Below are positions 11,731 to 24,390 of a stretch of DNA of 64,000 nt, in pieces. How positions within the stretch are numbered: position 1 is the first letter of the stretch; every line of letters begins with the position of its first letter. The notes under the pieces were generated by a model. The model saw nothing but the letters and a program-made list of their open reading frames with translations. It made no database searches and was not told the DNA's origin. The position numbers and the translations under genes were made by a program. Source of the stretch: Callaeas wilsoni (taxonomy: Eukaryota > Chordata > Aves > Passeriformes > Callaeidae); the NCBI GenBank assembly GCA_013398955.1, contig VWPU01017683.1, positions 1 through 64,000 on the forward strand, read 5' to 3'.

Positions 11731-12309
11731 CGTGTAATGCCTCCCCCGGGGGGAGGTCCCTGCAGTGGTGAGGAGGCCAATGGGAGGAGGGGGCCCAATA
11801 CCCCCAAGCAAAGGGTGAGCTGCCCACTGTGCCCTGGGCATGGCTACGCACCACCCCACCCACACCCCACTGGTGTTACTGGTGCCCTGTTCTGGCCATG
11901 ATGGTTTTTGGTGGCAGCATCCTCTCCTGGGTCTGGTGCCTGCCCCCAGGCAGTTTAGGCTCATGCCACACTGTAAGCCGAGGGGACGTGACTCCCAGCA
12001 GAAAAGCTGTTTGTGCTTTTGAGGGAGACTGAGCACACAGCAGGGCTTCCAGCTGACCCCAGTGCCCTGGGACAGGGACACCCTGTGCAGGACAGGGAAC
12101 CTGTGTCTGTCCTCTTGTTTGCCCATATCACACCAATGACTCTTGGGCAAATCCCATTGCCCACGGAGGTGCCAGGCCAATGTGACCACATCCTGTGGCA
12201 CACCAGTCCCCCTCTCTGCAGAGGGCACCGGTGCGGTCACACTGCACCAAGGGATGTGCTGGGAGGGAGTCTCGAGGTGCAGCACCAGGCGCGCACTCCC
12301 AGGGCGGGA

Positions 12310-13000
12310 TGTGGGTTTTAATGTGGTACAAAATTGATGGATGATTCTGAGCAAGCGAATGTTCAGTGTAAATTACCCATGTTAGGCTCCAATCCATAGC
12401 TAATTCATTATACACACGTTTCTACACAAAAATAAAAAGCCTTCTGCACGCATTGTTCACCAAATGCTCTGAAGAAAAGATGTGGGGAGGCGAGGTAGTC
12501 TCTTGACCCACTCGAGGTTAAATCCTAATTCCCAGCCTCTTTGCTCCTGCTGCCAGGAGTGGGAACAGCTCCAGCTCAGCCGTTGAGCCTTCCAGGGAAG
12601 TGCTGCCAGTGCCTGCCTGCCCCAGAGCCTGCTTGGCCATGGGGCTCAGCACCCCTTGAAGCACAGAGGCGATGGAGATGAGTGCACAGCATGGCACTGA
12701 GAGCACTTGCTGCCAGTGCTGCAGGGAGAAAAAGTCCTGGGCATCAGACCCGGCAGAGTGCCAGGATGGTTGTGAAGGCACATTCCCATGATGTAGCACC
12801 ATTGAGAGTCTTATTAATGGAGTGGGAGAGCTAATTGTGATTAAAGTAACAACGGTGCTAAACAGATAATTCTGCCCTGAACGGCAAGATAGATTTTTTA
12901 AAAATGAATGAAAAAGGAAAAGATAGAGTAACCAATCTTTAAAAATACAGAGATCAGTAAGTGAGGATTCATTTTTTTATTAGCGCAGGGCTCTCGGGGG
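12310..13000. promoter_or_regulatory. Pair of AT-rich candidate conserved elements
   Basis: Block one (12310-12480) has TAGCTAATTCATTATACAC. Block two (12790-13000) has TTATTAATGG, GAGCTAATTGTGATTAAAG, CAGATAATTC and TTTTTTTATTAGCGC. They are separated by about 300 bp of GC-rich sequence in which nothing was recognised. Confidence -1.
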
Positions 13001-13889
13001 AGGCATGTGTCTGCATCCCCACTGCCCGAGACTGCTCAGCTCATAATAAACGGCACACCAGCGATGCTGGGCCTGCCTGCTGCATTGCCATGGCTACTGC
13101 ACTCTGCCTCTGCAGAAACTAAATATTGAACAGAGAGCAGGTGTGCCAAGGATCCCAGCCCTCTCACACCACCTGCACCACCCCTGTGGGCAGCTGGGTC
13201 CCCCAGGAGGGAGAGGTTGGCCGGGGGCCACAGGTCAATCCAGGTGGTGACCATCCTTGTCCCAGCCTGCTGGCTGCAGGAGCCTTGACACCTGAGCCAG
13301 GGGCAGAGACAGACCAAGCCCTGGGCAATGGGATCAGCAGGAACCCTTCTCCAGGGAGCTTAAAATTACTACTTGAATGGAGCAGCACTCCTTTCCCTGC
13401 CAACTGCTGCAAGGAGAGCCCAGACAGGACCAACACTGTACAAGCTGCTGGAGCAGTACACTTCCAGAACCAGGGATCCTCATCCCTGCACTGGCCACAG
13501 AGGATATGTGACAGGGACATCCCATGCCCAGCCTCCCTGCAGGGCTTGGCTCGTGATTTCAGCAGATCCCAGGACCCAGGAACTCAGCAGGCACCCTGTG
13601 GCTCCTTCTCCCCGCAGTGACTGGCGCAGGAGGCAGCGGGAAGGAGTGTGCATATCAGGATGCTGGAGGTTATTGCTTTCATTAATAGCTGCATGAGAGC
13701 GCTCGAGGTGAGCCAGGCAGGAGCAGAGCCCACTTCTCAGCACGGCTCCTGCCTGCAAACAGCCTTCGCCTCCCTTTTGCATTCCAAGGGCTCCCCAGGG
13801 CCGGTCTCTGCCCAGCGGCTACTGGACTCCTGCTCCTGGGCACCCCTGGGTGTTTTGCACCCCACTGCTCTCCCACCCCCACTGTGCAT

Positions 13890-14290
13890 TTCGCTCACCC
13901 CTCTAAATGTTCTAATACTGTAAAAGATCCATCAGAAACCTTCCACTCCAGAGGGATATATATTATCTAAATTTGATAAGACAACTTAATTTCTCTCCGT
14001 GTCTGTTACTGGCGATAAAACTGGGAGACTTTTATGACCCGGAGTCCTCTGTAAGATTGTCAGGAACTTATTATACAAGGTATAACTGGATTTCTCTCCA
14101 CAGATGGCTCGCAGCCATGAGCTGTAACGCAATTCTGCAGCACATTTGGTAGAATAAATGCAAAGAGCTTGTTACAGTGAGTTAGATAAGAGAGACGGGA
14201 ACACGGCTCTCGCAGGCTAATTCGGCATCTGATCTGCCTTTTTCTCACTGTGAAGGACGACTTGGAAAAGTGCATTTCACACTGAGGAAG
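13890..14290. promoter_or_regulatory. AT-rich candidate conserved non-coding element
   Basis: ATATATTATCTAAATTTGAT, GACAACTTAATTTC, GGCGATAAAAC, GGTAGAATAAATGC and GTTAGATAAGAG (GATA-like) spread over 400 bp. There is no open frame with family similarity. Confidence -1.
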
Positions 14291-14547
14291 GAGCCAAGCC
14301 CTTCCCAGAGCCACCTGGGATTGGTGCGGCAGCCAGCACGGTGCACTCAGAGGGACAGGACCCAGTGTGTCACAGCAGAGCTGCTGCCCTGGCTCTTTGT
14401 GCGTGCCACTGCTGTGTCCCCAGCGCCAGCAGGTGCCTTCCCATGTGGCACAAGGGCCAGCAGGTCCCTCTCAGAGGCCCTCATAGCAGGCTCATCCGTT
14501 AGAGTTATCACACAGCCCATTCAGACTCTGACCAGATAAAGACTGGT

Positions 14548-14577
14548 GATTTTTTATTTACTGATTTTTTATTTCAG
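14548..14577. repeat. 15-bp T-rich tandem duplication
   Basis: GATTTTTTATTTACT (14548-14562) is followed directly by GATTTTTTATTTCAG (14563-14577). It lies inside an AT-rich block. Confidence -1.
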
Positions 14578-15269
14578 CATCCTGCAGGCAGGATGCCATG
14601 CAGCACACTCATTTATCTCAATTTGCTCCCTCCCACCTCCCATCCCTAATTTTTCAGCAGAGCCTTGGAGGTGAAAGCCTTATCTCTGTGGCTCTCCCGC
14701 ACATGGAAAGCAATCATGGCCTCTCCTTGTAGGGGCCCTGGTGGGGCTATTTGCTGTTGGGGCAGTAGCTTTGTGGACTGGAAATGAGACAAATCTCTCT
14801 GCAGCTGCTCATGGCCCTGGGCTGGGGCAGACCCTGCACTGCTGTGTGGGGCTGCAGTGGGGCTCATGTGTGGGGCTGCAAGAGCTCCCAGTCATGCGGC
14901 GGCTCTCCAGTGACCATCTCCAAACAAGAAATGCTTTCCCGAGCTCAGACCGTGTTAGAGCAAATGGGAATTGCTGAAAACCATTAGGTGGTGACAGCGT
15001 GTTCCTCTGGTAGCACCCATTCCCCTGCAGTCTCACTGGCTGCAATTCCCGGAGTGGGCAGATCCAGCCCCGCAGACCTGTGCCCCCTTCTGCAGGCAGC
15101 ACACCGGTGTCACAGTGTCCCCAGAGCAGAGACTTGCCTGTGCCGTGCCTGCCCCTGCACCATTGCCAGAGCCCCAACAGCCATTTGGAAAAACAGAGCT
15201 GCTCCCTGGCCTTTGGGTCGCAGGGAATGGCAGGGCCAGCAGCCCAGCTCGGGGCAGAGGCTGCAGCAC

Positions 15270-15560
15270 AGTGTGGCCACATTAATGCTGGGCGAAACAT
15301 GTTGTTATGTGCATCAGGTTTTGTAATGGAACGTGTTTAAAATTCAATAGAAATAAAGATTAAAAAATAAGTTTCTTATCTAGAGGAGCCATAGAGCCAG
15401 TGAGGAAATTATGAATGTCTCGTTGTCCAAGGTTAAAGAGTGAAAGCTGAGGCATGAAAAGGCAGGAGATAAGATGAAATGTTTTCTGTTCAAATGAATG
15501 GGCTCCACTCTGCTCCCTAATAAACGATCAGTGTCAATATGACGAATTAATTCTGCATTG
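15270..15560. promoter_or_regulatory. AT-rich candidate conserved non-coding element
   Basis: GTTTAAAATTCAATAG, AATAAAGATTAAAAAATAAG, TCCCTAATAAACG and ACGAATTAATTCTGC lie in a sharply bounded AT-rich stretch. AATAAA at 15351 (plus) has no recognised upstream gene and is not taken as a poly(A) signal. Confidence -1.
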
Positions 15561-17079
15561 AGCTCCACTCAGGGCTCAATGTGTGCAGGGCAGGGAAGGT
15601 CCCGGCCACAGCCTCCACAGCCAGACCTGTGCCAGGGGCCAAGCCAGCCCTGCACAATCTACTGCTCTGGGAGGGTGGTGCAGGAGAGGCCCCAGGTCCC
15701 TGGCTCTGCTGCCCCTCTCTGTGAGCAGGGGATGAGATGCCCTGAGCCCCAGCTATGTGCTGTGGCCACCTGTGGGCTGGGCTCCGACTGGGAGTCCTTT
15801 ACCCATGGGCAGAGAGGGGACCACTCAAGACCCCAAGGACAAGGGGACGGGGATGACGCATCCTGGACTGGCGGCTGCAGCGGCTGCAGCAGCGCTGTGC
15901 CAGCACGAGGAGCTGCTGGCAGAGCAGCCAGGTGACCCCACAGAAGAGATTGGACCTTTTAAAAGAGACAGTGACAAATGAAGCTCCGTTCCACTCGAGG
16001 CACAGAGGAAGGGGACAGGGAGGTGCTTCCAGGAGCTTCAAACTGAAGGTCACCCAGGAGCCAGATGAAACTGCCATGGGGCAAGGGGGAGTCTGGGATG
16101 GGACAGTGCAGGACAGGAAGGTGCAAGCAGGGTGGGACGGTGGATGTGGCACCTGACGGACAGTGCCAGAGGTGCGGACAGTGCTGGGAGGAGAGGGTGA
16201 GGAGGAGCCAACCCCACCCTGGGAGCAGGGGGCCTGTGGATGATGCTCCTCAGCACTGTGGTACATGCCTGGGGCCATGGCCTGGCCATGCCAGCCCTGG
16301 CCAGGGTGGCCCAGCCAGACCCACTGTGGTCCTGGCAAAGCTCCCACACCAGTAAGTGATGCTGCTGATGGGGGCTTGTTTTCCACTGATGAGCAGGAGC
16401 CCAGGGAGAGGAACACTGTTCCTTGCGGTGGGGAGCAGGCTGTGCGGCCAGGCAAAGCCCAGCGAACCAGCCACTAGCCCTGGCACTTTCAAGGCACCAT
16501 TCCTGCCGGAGAGCAGCCTTCAGCCAAGCCCTGGAGCTGCACCACACAGGGCAAGAAAAGGCCAGACATGCCAGGCCAGCAGGTGCCAGCGGAGGCAGGG
16601 CTGTAGCAGCAGCTGTTATTACTCACAGGAGATCCTTAGTGCAAGACATGCTCTTGCGGAAGACAAATCACAGCCGACACACAACACTGTTACTCCGTGT
16701 TTATCTCCAGCTGCCTGAGGGCAAAAGCAGGTGAAGTTACAGGAAATGTGGGGTGTCTGGAGCTTAGCATTGCTGCGGCCCCGGGCGGATCCACAGCCCT
16801 GTCTGCACTGGAATCCCTCACAGCCAGCCTCTGTCCAACCGGCCTGGCGCAGGCAGGGACAAGCAGAGCCCTTGAACTGGGGAGGCATCTCCATCACTAC
16901 TGTGGGGCTGGACTTGCTTCTTTTGGTCCTCCTGCATTGGAACCCAGCTGTCCAAGGAAGGTTCCTCTGCCATCGTGCTGCCCTCGCCCCAGCACTGTGG
17001 CTGGCATGGGAACAGGGCACTGCGGCAGCTGGGCTGTAGGACCTGCTCTGGGAAGGGTTAATGGCCTTCCACACTGACA

Positions 17080-17400
17080 CTGGAGCTGGAATGGAAAGAG
17101 TATCTCAACAGCTGAGATTAAAACAAGAAAATGAGTATAGAAATTATGTTTGTTAAAGCGAAATAGCTAATATAATCCTCAAAGGATTTTTCCTTTTGAC
17201 TTAAAAAAAATCTAATATCTTCATTTCCATACCTTTTTTAAGCTAATTTGTGGAAAATTAAAATGGTGAACCCACAAAGGCTGCAGTTTAATTGAATCTT
17301 GCATCAGCCCTTGGTGAGCAGTCTCTCTTGGATTCCTTGATTAGTTCCCTCCATTAAATCATTTTTGCATCGTTTAGCTGAGATACTGTCTTCTGGCGGG
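17080..17400. promoter_or_regulatory. AT-rich candidate conserved non-coding element
   Basis: GAAATAGCTAATATAATCC, TTAAAAAAAATCTAATATC, AAGCTAATTTGTGG and AGTTTAATTGAATC occur over 300 bp. It is the longest AT-rich stretch in the first 20 kb and is non-coding. Confidence -1.
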
Positions 17401-17889
17401 TCTGGGACTCAGGGACCTGGATAACTCAGTCTCCATCTGAGCAGATGTAAAACGACATGCCATGCTCTGGAGAACTGTCTTATTTGGCCTCCCGTGTCCA
17501 TGGGACTCGCTCCTGTGCCTTGCTGCCTGGGCAGACAGCAGGCACGGGCTGCCCTCAGCACCAGGCCTGGCTGGGGCTCAGCACATCCCTGGGCACAGCC
17601 GCAGGGCTCGGACTGGAGTGAGCCCGGTGGTGGCAGGATGGGAGCAGCGGGAGCAGTGCTTGGCACTAGACAGCTTAGAGTGGATGCACTCATCCAGCTG
17701 TGGGAGGTGTGGGGTGCAGTAGGGAGCACAGTGTGACATCCTGGCAGGGGTGGTCCTTCCTCTCTGCCCACCTGGAATGCCCTGTGCACGTGCTGCGGGC
17801 ACCAGCCCCGGTGGAGCCACCAGTCCTCAGAAGGGGTAAGCACACAGGATGCGGCCTCAGCGCTGGCAACCACTGAAGTTCACTTTCTG

Positions 17890-18460
17890 TCTCTCCCTGC
17901 TGAATCCCCTCTTTTTAAGTGTGGATTAATTACACTAATCAGGGATAGGTAAATCAGGCTCTTAATTTAGAGCGTTTACAGCCTCCCCTGTCCCATGGCA
18001 CAACATCCTGACAGGGTAAAGGCCACTCAGTCTCTCTGGAGGCACCAGCAGCAGCTGCACACCAGGACAGCTGGCCTGGCTCTGGGCCTGGTGAGCCATG
18101 TTCCAGCCCTGCCAGTCTCCTGACCCCACTGCACTCGGACTGGTGGGTGCTGGATGAGCCAGCTCTCCCTCCTGCATCCCCTGTGCCACTCTGGCACCTC
18201 TCGCTGCCCCAGCAGTGGCGCAGGAGTGTTCTGATGGCCTTGTCAGGCTATCATGTCCCATAGATTAAAACAGATTTATATAAAGTCCTTTTCACCCCAT
18301 TAGATTACTCTGGATTAACCTTGATCTCAGTAATAGATGCTATAAATGTAAGTCCCGCTCAGGGGGATTTTATCCATATGTTCTTGGAAGGCAGAAAGTA
18401 GATAAATTCTTAGAGAAGGTCTTACTGAGCGATTAGAAAGATTTAACCTCTTCAGAGCCA
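17890..18460. promoter_or_regulatory. Two AT-rich candidate elements
   Basis: Block one (17890-17985) has GGATTAATTACACTAATCAG, a partly symmetric ATTA cluster. Block two (18250-18460) has TAGATTACTCTGGATTAACC, GCTATAAATG and GCGATTAGAAAG. The GC-rich 270 bp between them show nothing recognisable. Confidence -1.
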
Positions 18461-21129
18461 GCTGGAGCCGTGTGCCTCTGTGCAGGGTGAGTGCTCAGCC
18501 CCACCTCCTCAGGCAGTGTCCCCCAGATCCAAGCTGGGACACATCCTGTGCTGTCTCTCAGGGATGGGGACGCAGCACGTTGTGCTGTGTGACCTGACAC
18601 CCTGCTGCTGCATGGGGCTGCTCTGTAAAGCCTGGACTCTGCACCCACCCCAGAGTCCCACTGCAGTCATCTGGAGGGGCTGGTGGCCACCAGCACCTGA
18701 GCTGTGCTCATGAACCCTGCATGGCCCCTTCAGAGCCAAGGGCTGCCTGACACTGCTGCCACCTTTGATTTATGGCCTTGAGAGCTTTGTGCTTTTCCAT
18801 CAGCAGAAGGGCCAAGCCTGTTGGGCAGAGCCAGCTGCAGCCCTTCAGTGTTTCATGGCTGAGAAACAGTTAATTCAAAGAGGGATGAAGGCAGGACAAG
18901 GAAATTCAAGCAGCTGTTCCAGCAGAGGAAGGAGGGAGCCAGCACATTGCACTACCCAGCACACGTAGGTGTGGCCTGAAGGGGTGGCAGCAACCAAAAT
19001 TAATTCCCCATCCCCTCCTGATGCTGATATTAAATTGCTCTAAGCGCAGGCTGGAGCCAGAGCCAAGCTCAGCTCTTCCAGGAGAGTCTGACCAGCAAGT
19101 TGCCTTCTGCTTGCTGATCAGAGAAGCACCTAATGGAGGAAGAAGAATTTGGCACTGGGCTGGGCTGCAGAGAACTGGCCCTGCTGGAAGCCGCTGCGAT
19201 CACACAGCCCCATGCAGGAGAGAGGAACAGGCTGTTGACAGCAGACACAGTAATGAAGAGGAGTCAGCTCTGTGGAGCAGGGTGGTGCTGCAGAGCCACG
19301 ACATTCAGGGTGGTCTGTGAACTCTCCCGGGGTTCCCTGGTGGGGGCTGCAGCGCCGCTGCGGAGCACTCTCAGGTTGGAGTTGGTGGAACGGTTTGACT
19401 TCGGCATTAGTCATTGACTGCCTATCAGGCTCCTGGCAGGGCTGGACAGTGGCAGGAAAGGGCTGAAGTTTCACCTGTTCCCTTCCAAGCCAAAGTGCTT
19501 TGCCTTGTGGGGGCATGGGGAGACAGCCCTGATGGACACAGCCCTCTCAGTGCTGCCCACCCTGTGGGTTGCATGGGCAGCCCGAACTGCAAATCTGTCC
19601 TGCAAGGGCATCACTGTCCGGGCTGGGGGGGAGGCAGGGAGGTTACCCAGACCTGCCTGCAGCACAGGAGGACCAGGGGGAGCACGCTGTCCCTCTGCTC
19701 ATGCCCCCCAGCCAGGCACCTCTGCACACATGGTGGGTGTACAGGAGGACCTGTACCTTTAGCAAAGTTTGATGCAAATGCACGTGGTTGGCAGCGCCCT
19801 GCAGCCAGGGCTGCACCTGATGAGCTGCAGCAGAGGGACAGACAAGCCAATCCAGCTGGCATGAGCAGAGCTATCTTCGAGGCAGCAGGCATAAAGGATC
19901 AATACTGCATCCCATGCTCTCAAGGGCTGGTGTGTTCATTACTGCAATGACCTTGCTGCCTTCCTCCCACCAGTGGCCATAGCCACACATACCCCCAGGG
20001 AGGGGAAGCCCCATGTCCCTTGGATCAGCCAGGACCCACACTCCATCCTGGCTCTGCTTCTCTTGCAGCAGGCGGCATTTCCTGTGCTGGCTCTGCAGGG
20101 CCATGTCCATCCCACATCCCATAGGGGCCTTGACCAGGGACAAGGCAGTGACTTGTGCCATGGGAAGAAGCACCAGCCAGGACAAGTGACTGTTCCTCAT
20201 AACCATCATTGAAACCCGGGCTGATGCCAGCAGCTGTGGAAGGCATCACTCTGAAAAGTCTGCCCTGACCTGCTGCACAGCACTGCAGCACTGGCCCTGC
20301 CTTATTGCTGCTGCCACCGTGAATGTGCAGAGCACCTGTATGCAGCCCAGCAGGCACCTTGCTCCCTGTCCCGAGGCATGACTCTCTGGAGGGCGGCTCT
20401 GCGGGCTGTGCTGAGCTCCATCTCTCTTCCCTGCTGGCCCAGCTACTTTGCATGCTCAGCTGAGCCTGCAGCTGGCTCTGCCCACACCCTTTGCACCGAC
20501 GGCCTGCCCAGACCCCTATTCTTCCTGGCTCAGGAGCCTCCTTCGTACTGCCACTTGCTGGGCCTCTCCTCAGAATGTGGCTGCCATGGCCATCCCAAAG
20601 GGCTGGGGAGTGCCATCTCTGGTGTGGAGCTGGTGGGAGCCCTCAGTGCTCTTGAGACACCCCAATCCACTGGTGCTGACGAAGCAGAGTGGCTACGGGC
20701 AGCACAGGCGTACCTGGATGCTCCAGCTCGCAGGGAGCAGCTGGAGCAGAACAAGCACAGCAGCAGCCTCCTTCCTGCACCTCCACTGGGTCACCAGCCA
20801 CGGGGAGCACAGGGAGCCCTGGCCATGCACACCACGGTCCCAGCCTGTGCTGTCCCCAGCCACTGCCGCGAGGTGCCGGGGTTTGTCCTGCTGTGCCCCC
20901 CTCCCAGGGGGCCAGGAGGTCCTACCGAGACGTACAGAAATTCTGCCTGCTGCCATGAGCTGTCACCTCCGATTCTGCTGAATATTTAAAAACCGCCTGT
21001 ATCTGAAGTGACAAATCCATCATTGACCATCTGCCACTCTGCACGGTCACCCTGCAGCAGTCCCTGACATTTCCAGCTCTGCCCTGACACGAGCCAGTAA
21101 CTCGGAGATGGAAGGCATCAGCCTCAGCA

Positions 21130-21320
21130 GGCTGACAGGCGCTGCCCCCCGCCCGCCCCAGGCCCCTCGGCAGCCCACGCACAGGGACAGCCGGCGTACG
21201 GGGCCCCCCTGCCCCTCCCTGGCACAGACTCGGTGTCCGTCTGCTGCTGCCACCGAGCACACGGCTCCACGCGCGCCGACCCCACCGCCGGCTCGTTCTG
21301 GGGGACAGAGCCAACGGGAC
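21130..21320. other. CpG-rich block
   Basis: CpG is visibly enriched (CGCCCGCCCC, CCGGCGTACGG, CGCGCGCCGACC). No exon or recognisable promoter motif was seen, so function is unknown. Confidence -1.
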
Positions 21321-22369
21321 ATCCTGCTGAGGGCACGGCCATCCCCAAAGCTGGCTGGGAGCATCCCCCTGCCACCCCTCAGAGGGGTGCTGTCCCTGGG
21401 GACAGGGGCTGCTGCAAGCCCCACATGCAGCACTGAGCCCTCCTGCACCTGTCCCAGAGGTTCCCTCAGCACAGCTGAGTGAGTGGGGCTCCACTGAGGG
21501 CCCCCAGAAGCCTGTCCCTCCCTAGGGCTGCACAGGAGTCCTGCCATGTCTCCATGGCCAGCCGGAGCAGCCAGGCTGCCCCGTGCTCTCCACGAGGGTT
21601 AGGGCAGATGACGGCGTGGACATGAGAGACAGCCTGTTCTGGGGCCCCTTCCTATTCCTTGACAGTGTCTGTCCTGTGTACACCAGGCGGGACAGCATGG
21701 GATAGGATGGGTGCAGGGAACAGGCTGCTTTGAGGCAGTCATTCCCAAGAGAAGTGTACATGTTCATTGCCACACACCCCCCTGGCAGCACAACAACTGC
21801 ACTCTGCTTGGCTGTGGCCAGTCCTGCAAGGTGAGCCCGTGATCAGCCATCCCTCCCTGCCCCACAGGGACTGGTCTGGGGGTCCCCCTTTGAGAGGTGG
21901 TCTCCCCTGTGGCTGCTCCCCGCACAAGATGCAGGAAGAGTGTTACAACTACCCACTTTCCAGCAAGGCTGCTGCACCCTGCACACCTGGTTTGGGGACC
22001 CATGGGTGGCACTGCTCATTTGGGCTCCGAGCCAGTGGCAGTCCAGGCTCCAGCATGGAGCAGGGGAGGCCCAGGAGCTCTTCTGGAGCAAGGGATGCTC
22101 TGGGAAGGCAGCATGGCTCTTATACCCTGTGGCCCCAAAAAGGGCCAACAGCTCCTGTCTGCAGAGCTGCTCCTGGCAGCTCTCCAGAGAGGAAGGGTAC
22201 CAGCAAGGCCACAGGGCTCCTCACCAGCTCACCCGTGTCCTCAGCAGCTCGAGGGGAAGGTTGTGGGGCTAGGTGCCAGGAGACCCCACGGGGGATGCTG
22301 TGGGCCATGGCCCTACACCTCCCGCTTGGCTCAGACCAGAGCAGAGACAGCCGGGCTGCAGGAGAGCTC

Positions 22370-23070
22370 CCGCCAGCCATTCGCTCCGTACTTGTAGCTG
22401 GCACAGAGCTGCAATTTACAATCAACCTGCTGTTTGAGCTAATTGTGCTGTAATTGCTGAGCTGTGCTCCCTCCTGTTCCACCAGCGAGAGGCGGTTCTC
22501 ACACTTCTCTTGGCAAGCTGGCACATCCACGGTCAGCCCCGGAGCTCAGCTCGCGTGCTTCCACCCCAGCCATGCCCTGGGCAGAGGCAGCTTTCCTCTC
22601 ACTCCTCTGCCAGCAAACACCACCCCACGCTTGGCAGCTGCTGGTCTCTCTACGAGCCCTCATTGGAAGCAGCTGCCAGAGGACACAGGATGACCAGGAC
22701 CACGGTGCTGTGGTACCCGTGGATGGGCCAGTGCTGGGTACTTCATCGAGATTCCTCTGCATCCTGGGAAGGCATCTTGCCAATGTTTCCTTTATATTGG
22801 ATAAAATGTGGGCAATTGGAGGAGCAGAGCAGGCTGTGCCTGGGTTCGGGGAGCAGCTGGATAGGGCCTGGGGTCCCATTGTCCCACTGCGAGGCAATGA
22901 GCTGATGAGGACTAGAGGAGGGAGATGCCAGGTCATCAATTGTAATTAAAGGACACTGTCACTGGCAGGGCTGGGCTGGTTCCCAGCAGCTCCTGTCACT
23001 CCCCTGTGCTGACACCGCAAAACTTGTACATCCTCTGTGCTATTTAAAAATCTCATCTTTAATAGCTCGG
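22370..23070. promoter_or_regulatory. Scattered AT-rich candidate elements
   Basis: GAGCTAATTGTGCTGTAATTG (22438-22458), TTTATATTGGATAAAATG (22790-22807) and CATCAATTGTAATTAAAGG (22935-22953) are ATTA-bearing islands. They are separated by GC-rich sequence with no coding signal. Confidence -1.
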
Positions 23071-23200
23071 AGACATCAGGAACCTGCATCACAGGCACAG
23101 GGGGATGTCAGACACCAAGGGGACAAGCACAAGGGGAAGCCACTCCCTGGGGAGCAGGGGGTGCTGCAGGTGGTCCCAGCCACATGTGAACAGGCGAGCG

Positions 23201-23266
23201 GCCCCCGGGCTCAGTGTCCCCTCCAGGCTCAGAGCCCCCGGGCTTGGTGCCCCGGGGCTTGGTGCC
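23201..23266. repeat. Imperfect GC-rich direct repeats
   Basis: There are three related units of 16-19 bp built around CCCCCGGGCT(T/C)(G/A)GTG, at 23201-23219, 23234-23250 and 23251-23266. They look like a small decayed minisatellite. Confidence -1.
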
Positions 23267-23334
23267 CTCCGCTGTGCCCTGGGATGGCCCATGGGACTCG
23301 TGCGGGGTCGTGGTGGGGCAGAGCTGGCAGAGCT

Positions 23335-23364
23335 GCAGGCAGCACCGCAGGCAGCACCGCAGGC
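23335..23364. repeat. 12-bp tandem repeat, 2.5 copies
   Basis: The unit is GCAGGCAGCACC, at 23335-23346 and 23347-23358 with a partial third copy. It lies in a CpG-rich block next to a C-rich tract. Confidence -1.
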
Positions 23365-23471
23365 TCTCGCCGCTGCAGGCGGCGTGTGCGCAATCAGCGC
23401 TAATCAGGTCGCTCACTAATTGCGGGGCCTCCCGCAGGGTGGTGAGGGCCGGGGGGCGCGGAGGGGGGTGG

Positions 23472-23500
23472 CCCTGCCCTCCCCTCCCCTCCCCATCCCC
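23472..23500 (-). other. Potential G-quadruplex tract
   Basis: The plus strand has six C runs of 3-4 bases (23472-74, 77-79, 81-84, 86-89, 91-94, 97-100) separated by 1-2 bases. The minus strand therefore has six G runs with very short loops. This fits the G3+N1-7 quadruplex pattern strongly. Confidence -1.
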
Positions 23501-23924
23501 TCTCCGGTCCGGGGCAGGTGTCACATCTCTTGTCAAAGGCATCTACGGAGAGTGGGCGTTAAACACTCACAAAGGCGCTGGGATTCTTTCAAGTGAGAAG
23601 TGTTTGAAAAGGCAATTTTCCTGAGAAAATCTGTCCCTCTTCACATCCCAACAGTTTTTCTCCAAGGACACTGTACCACTGTGTTTTTTCCCAGAGAGTC
23701 ACTTGTGGTCCCAGCAGTGGGCAGCCTCATCCCGCCTGCCTGGTGTCCATCCTCACTGCCTGGTGTCCCCATGGGATTCCCAGCTGGAGGGTAGAGGAGG
23801 CTGACTGGGCACTGACCCTCTTGGCAGGGAGTCCTGCCCAGCACACCCGGCTTGGCAGGATGTCTGCAGCTTGTCCTCGTCAGGGGTTTGTGCCTTCAAA
23901 CCCATCCCCACCTGATAGGCTAGG

Positions 23925-24390
23925 GCCTATGTAAATTCCCACCATAACCACACGGAGAGCTATCAAACTATCTAATTTAATTTCTTTGTGAAAATAAATA
24001 GCTAAAGTGGCCCTAGGTACATGCATAAATACTTCAGCTTTATGTTGGGCATGTTATTACTTCTCCCAGCTCGTGCAGTTGTAATGCACACTTAATAAGT
24101 ACGTATTTATTGCATGTCTCTTCCTGGTGGAAGAGCAGGGAATTTTTGCTGAATAAGCAGCAAAACAGCTTAGTCTGTAATAAAAAAGGGAGGGGGTTAA
24201 ACAAAAATATGCTGGGTAATTAATGATTGGGCTTTGAATGGCCATAATTTTTTATTAAGCAAGTATGCAAATATGGCGTAAGTGGCTGTGTTAGTATTCA
24301 ATGGCTTTTTTTCAAATATTGATGGCTGATCTCTGGTAAGACTGTTTCTCTTTTCTTCATGCCTGCGTGCGCGATGATGAGCTAATGTGA
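23925..24390. promoter_or_regulatory. AT-rich candidate conserved non-coding element
   Basis: This is one of the longest AT-rich islands (about 460 bp). It has TATCTAATTTAATTTC, GAAAATAAATAGC, ATGCATAAATAC, GGGTAATTAATGATTGGGC and TTTTTTATTAAGC. It is non-coding. Its length and word structure resemble a developmental enhancer. Confidence -1.

Larger units (their letters stand above)
14700..22370. other. Intergenic sequence between listed blocks
   Basis: Apart from the listed AT-rich and CpG-rich blocks this is GC-rich unique DNA. Open frames of 100-200 codons occur in all six frames but none carries a recognised domain or splice-site pattern. I see no gene, RNA gene or transposon in it. Confidence -1.

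Noticed and set aside
15351..15356. Plus-strand AATAAA as a poly(A) signal
   Set aside because: No coding exon or transcript structure upstream. It sits in an AT-rich block where the hexamer is expected by chance.
21767..22453. Plus-strand open frame of 228 codons in the gene desert
   Set aside because: No domain, no homologous motif, and low-complexity Pro/Ser/Gly/Ala bias typical of GC-rich non-coding DNA.
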